NCBI GenBank assembly: GCA_041393415.1
Contig: JAWKKE010000003.1
Span: 124,001-188,000 of the forward strand
Source of the DNA: Thermoleophilia bacterium
Lineage (GTDB): Bacteria > Actinomycetota > Thermoleophilia > UBA2241
Length of the DNA: 64,000 nt
Reading direction: 5' to 3'
Shown: positions 24,692 to 32,102 of the stretch, one piece after another
How the letters are laid out: every line of letters begins with the position of its first letter
Numbering within the stretch: the first letter of the stretch is position 1
The notes under the pieces: generated by a model
Told to the model about the DNA's origin: nothing
The model's database searches: none
The model's input: the letters and a program-made list of their open reading frames with translations, nothing else
Made by a program: the position numbers and the translations under genes

Positions 24692-25008
24692 TGATGCTTC
24701 TGTTCCTGATCGGCGCGATCGTCTGCGAAGTTACCGCCACTCTCTCGCTCAAGGCTGCGGTGACGAAAAAGCGCTGGTACATCGGCGTAGGTATCGGCTA
24801 CTTGCTCGCGTTCGTCTTGCTCACTCTCACGCTCGACGCTGGAATGGCGCTGGGCGTCGCGTACGGGATTTGGGCAGCGTGCGGAGTGGCACTCACCGCG
24901 ATATTCAGCAAGTTGCTGTTCAAGGAGCCGTTCACCTGGCTGATGAGCATCGGCATCATCCTCATTATCGGCGGTGTTTTGCTCATCGAACTTGGCGCAG
25001 CGCATTAG
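24691..25008 (+). CDS. SMR-family efflux protein, second subunit
   Basis: 105 residues, four helices. The key Glu is at residue 13, in IGAIVCEVTATLSLKAAV. MALGVAYGIWAACGVALTAI and a terminal IILIIGGVLLIEL match the family. It overlaps the stop of the first SMR gene, implying equal production and a paired pump. Lacking the long N- and C-terminal extensions of its partner, it is the more EmrE-like member. Confidence 0.9.
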   Translation: MMLLFLIGAIVCEVTATLSLKAAVTKKRWYIGVGIGYLLAFVLLTLTLDAGMALGVAYGIWAACGVALTAIFSKLLFKEPFTWLMSIGIILIIGGVLLIELGAAH

Positions 25009-25051
25009 CCTGCCGCAGCTCAGGTAGTTTTCGCGGGGATCTGGTGCGGAG

Positions 25052-26014
25052 ATGCCCTCTGAGACTGGTTCCCCACTTACGGACCTGCCTGGTGCTTGGC
25101 AGCCCATTGAGGACCAGCCGCTCCTGGCTCGGACCCGATCTATCCATAAGCCCGTGGGGCCGGTTGCCTACGATTGCGTGAAGGTGATCGTCGTCCGGGA
25201 TGGCTCCGCGATCCTGCTCAGCGAGTTCGGAAAGCGACTCGTGAAACCCGGCGACGTGATTCTGCTCGCGGCAAACACGTTGTGCGGGAGTAGACCCGAG
25301 GGCAATATCACGGTAACGACGATCTACGCGGACACCGACTATGTGATCGACCAGGTGTTTTGGCAATACGTTGGAGTCCTGCAGGATCGGCTCGAAGCAC
25401 AGGATTTCGCTGCGACGATCTACACCGAACCGGCCCAGATTCTTCGTCTCGGAGAGGATCGTGCAGGGATGCTGATGCCCTGGCTCGATGAACTCGTCGC
25501 GTTGAGCGTGGAGAACCGACCCGTGCAGAACTTCTACCGTATGCAGGCGCTCTGGTTCTCGATCACGCACGTCGTCGCACCGTTCATCAAGACCTCACCC
25601 GTGCGCACGTCGCTGACGCAACGGGCGCGGGCTTGGCCGACACAACCAAGACATCGCCGCTTTGCGCCACTGCGCCAGGAGGCACGGAAGGCCGCTGAGC
25701 TGCTTCGGGCCGACCTAGTACGGCGCTGGTCGGTCACTGAGCTAGCTGACGAGCTGCATCTGTCGAAGTCGCAGGTAGGCCGGGTGTTCGTGGAGGCGTT
25801 CGGGAAGTCGCCGATCGCGTATCTGACGATGCTGCGTGTCGAGCGCATGGCAGGTCTCTTGCGCACGACAGACGCACCGATCGCCGTGATTGCTCGCGAA
25901 GTTGGTTGGCGCGATCCTGATTTTGCAGCTCGTCAGTTCCGGCGTTGCGTGGGCACTACCCCCAGCGGCTACAGGGCATTGAGCCGCGTACAGGCCTCAC
26001 CCGCGACCGGGTGA
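25052..26014 (+). CDS. AraC-family transcriptional regulator
   Basis: 320 residues. The N-terminal half is a cupin-like sensor domain (about 20-110: SIHKPVGPVAYDCVKVIVV, KPGDVILLAANTL). The C-terminal hundred residues carry the double helix-turn-helix: WSVTELADELHLSKSQVGRVF, then GKSPIAYLTMLRVERMAGLL and APIAVIAREVGWRDPDFAARQF, RCVGTTPSGYR. It follows the SMR pair with a 43-bp gap and could control it or the transfer operon that starts 220 bp downstream. The inducer is unknown. Confidence 0.9.
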   Translation: MPSETGSPLTDLPGAWQPIEDQPLLARTRSIHKPVGPVAYDCVKVIVVRDGSAILLSEFGKRLVKPGDVILLAANTLCGSRPEGNITVTTIYADTDYVIDQVFWQYVGVLQDRLEAQDFAATIYTEPAQILRLGEDRAGMLMPWLDELVALSVENRPVQNFYRMQALWFSITHVVAPFIKTSPVRTSLTQRARAWPTQPRHRRFAPLRQEARKAAELLRADLVRRWSVTELADELHLSKSQVGRVFVEAFGKSPIAYLTMLRVERMAGLLRTTDAPIAVIAREVGWRDPDFAARQFRRCVGTTPSGYRALSRVQASPATG

Positions 26015-26194
26015 TACGCGCAACTGTCCCGGTGATAGCCGCAGGATCAGCGCTCCCAGGCTCCTCGACCTGCTCTGAGCCGGTAGTCCGGTAGAGACTC
26101 GTCGGGTTCATCGCGGAGCCTGGCGGTCCGAAACATCGTTCCGTCGTCCGTCTCGTCTTCCTGATCCTCCCGGCGTACCTCGCGGTCGCACGGT

Positions 26195-26211
26195 CACTCC
26201 CTTTCGGAGTG
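26195..26211 (+). promoter_or_regulatory. Hairpin in the leader of the transfer operon
   Basis: CACTCC at 26195-26200 pairs with GGAGTG at 26206-26211 across a CTTTC loop, immediately upstream of the GGAGGGAGG ribosome site of the ArdC-like gene. The 220-bp gap 26015-26235 is the first long space before the operon and probably holds its promoter, but I see no convincing -10/-35 pair. Confidence 0.4.
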
Positions 26212-26235
26212 CCCCTGGCGGAGGGAGGTCAGACG

Positions 26236-27336
26236 ATGGCTGCGAACGAGGACAAGCATGCGGCGCGGCAAGCGACGCTCGACGTGCTGGAAGAGCGCAT
26301 TGTGCGCTCGGTCGAGAAACTGGTGTCGGGCGCTGACTGGCGGCGGGCGATCGAGTTCGCCGCGAGGTTCCGTACCCGCTCGTTCAACAACACGCTGTTG
26401 ATCTGGGCGCAGCACCTGGAAGCCTACGAACAGGGGCGGGTCCCGACGCCGACGCCGACCTGGGTGGCGGGGTTCAACGACTGGCGGAAGATGGGCCGCT
26501 GGCCGGAGAAGGACGGTGGCTACCGGATTCGCGGTCCGGTCAAGGCGAGGTTCGCATCAGCGACCCCACGCGATCCGGCATCGTGGCGGCGGCTGGGAAA
26601 GCAGGAGAAGCCGCGACCTGGCGAGGTCGTTCGCCGCCGGATCGTCAGCGTCGTGCCGGCCTACGTGTGGGACGTGTCCAGGACGCACGGAGACCCGCTT
26701 CCCGAGCTGCCACGTCCGAAGCTGCTGGAAGGCGAAGCCCCCGCTGGGCTGTGGGAGGGCCTGACCGAGCAGGCGGAGTCGCTGGGGTTCGAAGTGCTGC
26801 GGATGCCGCGCGAGAACATCGCTCATCACGCGAATGGCTGCACGGACTTCGAGACCCGGCAGGTGATGGTCAGCGCGGACATGGACCCGGCCGCGCAAGT
26901 CAAGACTCTCGCGCACGAGCTGGCGCACGTCCGGCTGGATGGCCCGAACCAGCAGGACGATGCGCGTCAGCATCGCGGGATCAGCGAGGTGCGGGCCGAG
27001 TCGGTTGCGCTGATGATCGCCGCCGCGCACGGCATGGACACCAGCGACTATACGATCCCGTATGTCGCCGGATGGGCGGCCAACGTGGACGGGAAAGACC
27101 CGGTGGCGGTGGTCCGTGCCACGGGCGAGCAGGTGCGCAGCACCGCCTTCGACATCCTCAACAAGCTCGACACCGCTCAGCTCGGCAACGGCAACCCGCT
27201 GTTCTTGCGGACCGCCGGGCCGGAGCACACGCCGCAGGCTCAGGAGGCACCCCAGCGGGCGGCGCACCGGGTGGAGCCGCTGCCGGAACGGGAAACACCC
27301 GCCGCCGCGCCGGTCAGCTCGGGACGGGGGCTGTGA
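26236..27336 (+). CDS. ArdC-like antirestriction protein with metallopeptidase motif
   Basis: 366 residues from ATG 26236, with a strong GGAGGGAGG site. The N-terminal 110 residues match the ArdC N-terminal single-strand-DNA-binding domain (RSFNNTLLIWAQ, then PTWVAGFNDWRKMGR). The central part holds HELAHVRLDG, an HExxH zinc-protease motif of the ImmA/IrrE-like domain often fused to ArdC. ArdC protects incoming single-stranded DNA from host nucleases. First gene of the long transfer operon; the TGA overlaps the next ATG. Confidence 0.85.
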   Translation: MAANEDKHAARQATLDVLEERIVRSVEKLVSGADWRRAIEFAARFRTRSFNNTLLIWAQHLEAYEQGRVPTPTPTWVAGFNDWRKMGRWPEKDGGYRIRGPVKARFASATPRDPASWRRLGKQEKPRPGEVVRRRIVSVVPAYVWDVSRTHGDPLPELPRPKLLEGEAPAGLWEGLTEQAESLGFEVLRMPRENIAHHANGCTDFETRQVMVSADMDPAAQVKTLAHELAHVRLDGPNQQDDARQHRGISEVRAESVALMIAAAHGMDTSDYTIPYVAGWAANVDGKDPVAVVRATGEQVRSTAFDILNKLDTAQLGNGNPLFLRTAGPEHTPQAQEAPQRAAHRVEPLPERETPAAAPVSSGRGL

Positions 27337-28259
27337 TGGTCGCCGCCTCGACGGTTGCCGCTGTGTTCGGCCGGCTCGACGGGGTGCCGCTGCCGGTCGC
27401 GGCGCGTGAGCTGGCGCAGGCAGGAGCGCCGGTGTTTCCTTGCGCGCCGGGCGGGAAGCGCCCGATCCCGGAGCGCGGGTTCCACGAGGCCAGCAGCGAC
27501 CCGGACCGTGTTGAGGATTGGTGGCGGTCACGGCCGACCGCGAACATCGGCATCCCGACCGGCGCTGTCTCGGGGCTGGTCGTGATCGACGTGGACGTGC
27601 ACGGTGTCAATGGGTACGCGGCTTATGCGCGGGCGGCGCGGGCCGGGCTGGTCCCGGAGCCGTTGGCCGTCGTGCGCACGCCCACGGGCGGCCAGCACGC
27701 CTACTTCCCGGCGGACCCGACCCGTGAGCAGCGGTCCTGGCAGGCCGGGAAGGTCGGGATCGACTGCCGCGGTGATGGCGGCTACATCATCGCCCCGCCG
27801 TCGGTCCTGTGGCTCGACGGCGTGCGCGCGCCGTACCGGATCGAGCAGGTCGCGGCTGGCGCCACCGGGCCGATAGACGCGGGTCGGCTGCGGGACTTCC
27901 TCGATCCTCGGCCCGCACCGCAGCCACGCACAGGGCGGCCGATTCGCGGCGAGGACGCGGAGCGGCTGGCGACCTGGCTGGGCCGGCAGGCCACCGACCG
28001 CAACCTCAAACTGTTCTGGGCCTCCTGCCGCTTGGCCGAGGGCGGGGTGCCGCTCACAGATGCCCTGGACGCGATGGTGACGGCCGCGCAGTCCGACTTC
28101 GGGGAGCGGGAGATCACCCGCACCGTCTACAGCGCCTACCGCAGCGTCGGCGCCGGAGCCCGGCAGGATCGCCCCGCCGCCTCGCTGAGTCCTCCCGCCG
28201 GCGCGTTCGCCCGCCGGAGCCCGCAGCAGCGCGAGCCCGTATCGAGGGGCTTGCCATGA
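27336..28259 (+). CDS. Bifunctional primase-polymerase (Prim-Pol)
   Basis: 307 residues. The N-terminal domain shows the archaeo-eukaryotic primase landmarks: GAPVFPCAPGGKRPI, the metal-binding VIDVDVHG, RTPTGGQHAYF, and GIDCRGDGGYIIAPPS. The C-terminal part (about 205-290) is a helical domain with WASCRLAEGGV. It probably makes primers for complementary-strand synthesis in the recipient. It is coupled by ATGA overlap on both sides. Confidence 0.88.
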   Translation: MVAASTVAAVFGRLDGVPLPVAARELAQAGAPVFPCAPGGKRPIPERGFHEASSDPDRVEDWWRSRPTANIGIPTGAVSGLVVIDVDVHGVNGYAAYARAARAGLVPEPLAVVRTPTGGQHAYFPADPTREQRSWQAGKVGIDCRGDGGYIIAPPSVLWLDGVRAPYRIEQVAAGATGPIDAGRLRDFLDPRPAPQPRTGRPIRGEDAERLATWLGRQATDRNLKLFWASCRLAEGGVPLTDALDAMVTAAQSDFGEREITRTVYSAYRSVGAGARQDRPAASLSPPAGAFARRSPQQREPVSRGLP

Positions 28260-28957
28260 AGGAGCTACGCAGCCGCCGGTGGGCGGTCATCACCTCGGTC
28301 GCCGGGACGGTGTTCATCGCCGCCGGCGCGTTCTGGCTGTCCTTCACCTCCTTGGCCGACCTCGCCCGCAGGTCCGGGATCGGCGCGGATCAGGCATGGG
28401 CATGGCCCCTGATCGTCGATGGCGTGATCGTGGTGTCCACGGTCGCCGTCGTCGCGCTCGCTGGCGAGCGTGCGGCATGGTATCCGTGGGCGCTGCTCAT
28501 TGGAGGTGCGGCGGTCTCGGTGACGGCGAACAGCCTGCATGCGGTCGTCGCGGCAGATGCCGACGTTCCCGGACCGCTTGCCGCCGCGGTCGCCGCGGTG
28601 CCGCCGGTCGTGCTGCTGGCGATCACCCATCTGACCGTCGTCCTGACCCGCGCCAGCACACGCCCCGCCGATTTGCGACAGGCGGTCGAGCCGATCCCCG
28701 CTCTGCCACAGGGCGAGGCGGCGTCCCTCGACCTGCCCCCTATGACGGCAGGCACCCTCGACGCGGGAACGGTGGACGGGGCGGATCGCCGGGCGGTCGC
28801 GGCAGAGCTGCGAGAGCAGGACTGGTCGAACAAGGCCATCGCCCGGCACCTGGGCGTGCATCCCTCGACGGTCGGGCGCTGGCTGCCTCGTGCTCACCAG
28901 TCCGATGAGGCGGACCCGTCCGGGTCGCAGCCCGAGATGGAAGGAGCCCAGCGATGA
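28256..28957 (+). CDS. DUF2637 (SpdB-like) membrane protein with C-terminal HTH
   Basis: 233 residues. Four membrane helices at about 9-120 (WAVITSVAGTVFIAAGAFWL, AWPLIVDGVIVVSTVAVVAL, YPWALLIGGAAVSVTANSLH, VPPVVLLAITHLTVVL) form the DUF2637 domain found in actinobacterial spread proteins. The C-terminus is a small helix-turn-helix, NKAIARHLGVHPSTVGRWL. It may tether element DNA to the membrane during transfer. It overlaps the primase stop and the next gene's start. Confidence 0.82.
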   Translation: MKELRSRRWAVITSVAGTVFIAAGAFWLSFTSLADLARRSGIGADQAWAWPLIVDGVIVVSTVAVVALAGERAAWYPWALLIGGAAVSVTANSLHAVVAADADVPGPLAAAVAAVPPVVLLAITHLTVVLTRASTRPADLRQAVEPIPALPQGEAASLDLPPMTAGTLDAGTVDGADRRAVAAELREQDWSNKAIARHLGVHPSTVGRWLPRAHQSDEADPSGSQPEMEGAQR

Positions 28958-29355
28958 ACGACGAGGACCGGATGCGAGAGCAGCACCGCGAGCCCGAGCA
29001 GCCTGCGAAGGGACAGAAGGACCCCGACCCGGCCGAGGCTGCGGAGGCGGTGGGGACGCCGGATGCGGTCAAGGAAGCCGAGTCCCGCAAGGCCGCGAAG
29101 GAGAAGCTGGCGCGCGTAAGGGGGCGGGGCGTGGATTGGGTGCGCCCGACCGATCTTCTCGCTCAGGGCGGCGGGGCGTTGTCCCGCCGCGGCATCGACT
29201 TCACGACCCGCGTGAACCGGCGCGTCCGTGCCCCGATCGAGAAGGGTGCGCGCTGGGTTGCCGACCGCGCCAAGCGGCTGCCGCCCCTGAGCGCCTTCGG
29301 TCGCCGTGGCGGCACCGAGCAGGGACCGCGCCGCTCCGGGGTCGGGATGAGGTAG
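28954..29355 (+). CDS. Basic hypothetical protein of the transfer operon
   Basis: 133 residues. The N-terminal half is charged and disordered (EQHREPEQPAKGQKDPDPAE), the C-terminal half is basic (RRVRAPIEKGARWVADRAKR). No membrane segment or known motif. It starts within the stop of the DUF2637 gene (ATGA). It could be a DNA- or coupling-protein-binding accessory factor, but no function can be assigned. Confidence 0.6.
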   Translation: MNDEDRMREQHREPEQPAKGQKDPDPAEAAEAVGTPDAVKEAESRKAAKEKLARVRGRGVDWVRPTDLLAQGGGALSRRGIDFTTRVNRRVRAPIEKGARWVADRAKRLPPLSAFGRRGGTEQGPRRSGVGMR

Positions 29356-29398
29356 CCGGGTGGTGATGGGTCGTGGACGCCTGGTTGGTCGAGGCAGA

Positions 29399-29440
29399 AC
29401 CCGCAGTCGCCTGCGGGTGCACCTGCCCGCCAGGAGGTGC
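29399..29440 (+). promoter_or_regulatory. Two leader hairpins, the second enclosing the ribosome site
   Basis: ACCCGCAG at 29399-29406 pairs perfectly with CTGCGGGT at 29411-29418. Immediately after, GCACCT at 29419-29424 pairs with AGGTGC at 29435-29440, and the latter is part of the Shine-Dalgarno CAGGAGGTGC of the gene at 29448. The two overlap so little that they could form together; the second would hide the ribosome site. Confidence 0.5.
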
Positions 29441-29447
29441 CTAGACC

Positions 29448-30347
29448 ATGACCAACAACATCCGCACCGCAAGCGAGGCCGGCGGCTCGCCGTTTGAGGA
29501 CTACCGCAGCAGCGAGGGGCTGCGTGCCGTCCTGAAACGGCTCCACGCCGCCGGCCGCGGCGCATGGGAGCACGACCCTGTGGCAGCGGAGCTGATGGCG
29601 TTCGCCGCCGAGAAGTACGCGGCTCTCGCGCACAAGCACCACCTCGACCCGTGGGAGGCTGCCTCTGCGGCGTTCGACGTGATGCGCACCAAGACCGCCC
29701 GCACCGCGGACGATCCGTGGGCAGTGGTCACGCACGCGGTACGGATCACCTGCATCGCCGAGGAACGCGGCCAAGGGCTGCTGTGCTCGACGCACCAGGC
29801 GCGCCGGCCCCGCTACTCGGTGTTCCACGATCCCGAACGGCTTTCCGACCGTGAGAACGTCCTGTCGGACTATCACCCCGCGTTCCAGATCAAGGACGCT
29901 CATGACCGCGACGACGACACTCCGGATCAGGTGCCGGCCGAGCCGGCGGCAATGTCGGCTTCGTCGGCGGTCGAGGACGCGATCACGCTGCTGGTGCTGC
30001 TGGCCTGGCCCGAAGGCACGGCACGCTCGGCGGTGGAGCACGTCTGCGTCGCGCTGACTCGTGTCGGGAACCGGCACACCGCCTATGAGACGCTGCGACG
30101 CGACAAGCACGCCAGGGCTCTGGTCGACTTGCCCAGCCGGTCGTGGGCGGTGCTGCTGCGCGCCTTGCTCGGTTGCCCGGACCCGGCGCTCGCGGCTACC
30201 GGCGCCGGGCGGGGCGTGCTGTTGCGGCTGCTGATCGGCGAGACGCTGCCGGTGCTGCTCCGGGACGACGACCTCGTGCTTACCCTCTCGCTGGCCGCGC
30301 CGGGCACGAACAAGCCCAGCGGCAAGAAGTCGCGGGGTGCGGGATGA
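29448..30347 (+). CDS. Hypothetical protein with a sigma-factor-like helical region
   Basis: 299 residues, ATG 29448 with AGGAGGTG. Residues about 45-110 (AAEKYAALAHKHHLDPWEAA, SAAFDVMRTKTARTADDPWAVVTHAVRITCIAEERG) look like a sigma-70 region-2-like helical bundle, a pattern common in replication- or transfer-associated proteins of actinobacterial elements. The rest is helical with no motif. It overlaps the ParB-like gene's start (ATGA). It may be a regulator of the operon, but this is inference. Confidence 0.6.
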   Translation: MTNNIRTASEAGGSPFEDYRSSEGLRAVLKRLHAAGRGAWEHDPVAAELMAFAAEKYAALAHKHHLDPWEAASAAFDVMRTKTARTADDPWAVVTHAVRITCIAEERGQGLLCSTHQARRPRYSVFHDPERLSDRENVLSDYHPAFQIKDAHDRDDDTPDQVPAEPAAMSASSAVEDAITLLVLLAWPEGTARSAVEHVCVALTRVGNRHTAYETLRRDKHARALVDLPSRSWAVLLRALLGCPDPALAATGAGRGVLLRLLIGETLPVLLRDDDLVLTLSLAAPGTNKPSGKKSRGAG

Positions 30348-31354
30348 GCGCACCTGCCGGGCACATCGAGCTGGAGCGGGCGGTGGACTCCATCACGGTC
30401 GGCCATCGGCACCGCACGGACCTGGGCGACCTCGACGCTCTGGCCGCGTCGATCGAGCGCGATGGCCTGTTGCAGCCGCCGACGATCACCCCGGATGGGG
30501 TACTGGTGTGCGGGGCGCGCCGGCTGGCGGCGATCAAGAAGCTCGGCTGGCGCCGCGTCAGCGTGTGGGTGCGCTCCGGTATCTCGGACCGGCTCGGGTA
30601 TCTGCTGGCCGAGCAGGACGACAACCAGCTCCACAAGCCGCTCACCCCGATCGAGGCCGAGGCGCTGTACCGGGAAATCAAGGAACTCATGGCCGAGGAC
30701 GCCGCCCGCCGCAAGGCCAAGACCCAGTTCCAAGACGGCCACGAACCGGGAAAGCATGGTCCCGCCGATTCAGCGGGACCATCGGACTCCCACCAGCTCG
30801 GGGATGCTCGCGCGCAGGCGGCACGGATGGTGACCGGCTCCGCGTCCTACAGCCGGCTGGAACAGGTCGGGCACCTGCGACGACTGGCCGACGACCCGAC
30901 CGTCTCCGAGCCTGTGCGTGCCCAGGCGCGAGACGGGCTGGCGCAGATCGAGGCCGGCGCGCCAGTCAACCCGATCTTCCAACGCCTCCGAGACGCCCAA
31001 GGCGAGGCCGACAGCGAGCGGGACCGGCGATTGCACGAGCTGGCCGACGAAGCCCTCGCCCGCGTGCACGCCGCCAAGACCAGCAAGGCCGCGAAGCCGG
31101 CCACGCCGAAGCGCCGCCCGGTCATTGCCGATGAGGGGCCGGCCCGGTATCCGGTGCGGGCGTTCGTGCTGACCTGGGGCGACCTGGAAGCGTGGTGGAC
31201 CCACTACGACGTGGACGAGCTGGCCGTCGAACTCACCGCCGAGCAGGCCGAGGCGTTCTTCGCCACGGTCGAGGGCACCACCGAGTTCGCCGACCGACTC
31301 CGCATCGCCCGCACAGAACCCCGATCAGACCGGCCGCTGCTGCGCGCGCTCTGA
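30344..31354 (+). CDS. ParB/Spo0J-like nuclease-domain protein
   Basis: 336 residues. The ParB N-terminal domain is clear: GDLDALAASIERDGLLQPP, VCGARRLAAIKKLGW (the GxRR box) and the following helix region PLTPIEAEALYREI. A helical middle region follows (QAARMVTGSASYSRLEQVG), then a unique C-terminal domain. On elements such proteins bind DNA for partition, regulation or nicking. Start at ATG 30344, in the stop of the previous gene. Confidence 0.85.
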   Translation: MSAPAGHIELERAVDSITVGHRHRTDLGDLDALAASIERDGLLQPPTITPDGVLVCGARRLAAIKKLGWRRVSVWVRSGISDRLGYLLAEQDDNQLHKPLTPIEAEALYREIKELMAEDAARRKAKTQFQDGHEPGKHGPADSAGPSDSHQLGDARAQAARMVTGSASYSRLEQVGHLRRLADDPTVSEPVRAQARDGLAQIEAGAPVNPIFQRLRDAQGEADSERDRRLHELADEALARVHAAKTSKAAKPATPKRRPVIADEGPARYPVRAFVLTWGDLEAWWTHYDVDELAVELTAEQAEAFFATVEGTTEFADRLRIARTEPRSDRPLLRAL

Positions 31355-31396
31355 GCCACCCGCCCCCGCCAGTCGCCCGCGGGTTCACCTCCGGGC

Positions 31397-32086
31397 ATGA
31401 AGACGAATCCCGCCTCCTGGTCCCGTGGCCGCCTGATCGCCGTGATCGCCGCCGGCCTCGTCCTGCTCATCCTGATCGGCGTCGGCGTGTACGGGCTCAT
31501 CACCGGCCCGCGCCAGCCGAGCGACCCGAACCCTGCTCCCGCCCCCACCGTCACCGCGCCAGGCGAGTCCGAGCCGAGCAGACCGGGGCCGCCGCGGGTG
31601 GTGCCCTCGAACGACCCGGACGAGTTCGCCCGCAACGTCGCCGAGGCGCTGTTCGCCTGGGACACCGGCTCCGGTCTGATGCCGCTGGACTACTCCGCCT
31701 CGATCTTGGAGGTCGGGGACCCGTCCGGTCACGAGCAGGCCGGCCTCGCCTCCGACGTCGCCGGCTATCTGCCGACCCGTGAGGCGTGGATCGAGCTGCG
31801 CAAGTACGCCGCGACTCAGCACCTCACCATCGAGTCCTCCTTCGTGCCCGAGGCGTGGAGGCAGGCGGTCGAGCAGGCCCAGCCCGGCCAGCTCCCGCCC
31901 GGTGCCACCGCGGTCACGATCGAGGGCACCCGGCACCGCGAGGGCGTCTGGAACGGCGAGCCCGTGACCTCCGAGCACGCGGTGTCCTTCACCGTGTTCC
32001 TGGCCTGCCCGCCCCCGGCACCGGAGTTCCGCTCCGGCCTGTGTCATGTGCTGCGCCTGTCGCAGCTCGACAACCCGCTCCGGTGA
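31397..32086 (+). CDS. Bitopic membrane protein, VirB8/TcpC-like candidate
   Basis: 229 residues: short basic N-terminus, one membrane helix at about 12-34 (LIAVIAAGLVLLILIGVGVYG), a proline-rich linker, then a compact outside domain with two Cys (LACPPPAP, GLCHVL). Topology and operon position before the hydrolase and channel genes match VirB8-type assembly factors such as TcpC; sequence alone does not prove it. The ATG at 31397 lacks a normal Shine-Dalgarno; instead TCACCTCC, the anti-Shine-Dalgarno sequence itself, precedes it. Confidence 0.6.
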   Translation: MKTNPASWSRGRLIAVIAAGLVLLILIGVGVYGLITGPRQPSDPNPAPAPTVTAPGESEPSRPGPPRVVPSNDPDEFARNVAEALFAWDTGSGLMPLDYSASILEVGDPSGHEQAGLASDVAGYLPTREAWIELRKYAATQHLTIESSFVPEAWRQAVEQAQPGQLPPGATAVTIEGTRHREGVWNGEPVTSEHAVSFTVFLACPPPAPEFRSGLCHVLRLSQLDNPLR

Positions 32087-32102
32087 GCCGGGAGGGGTTG
32101 TC

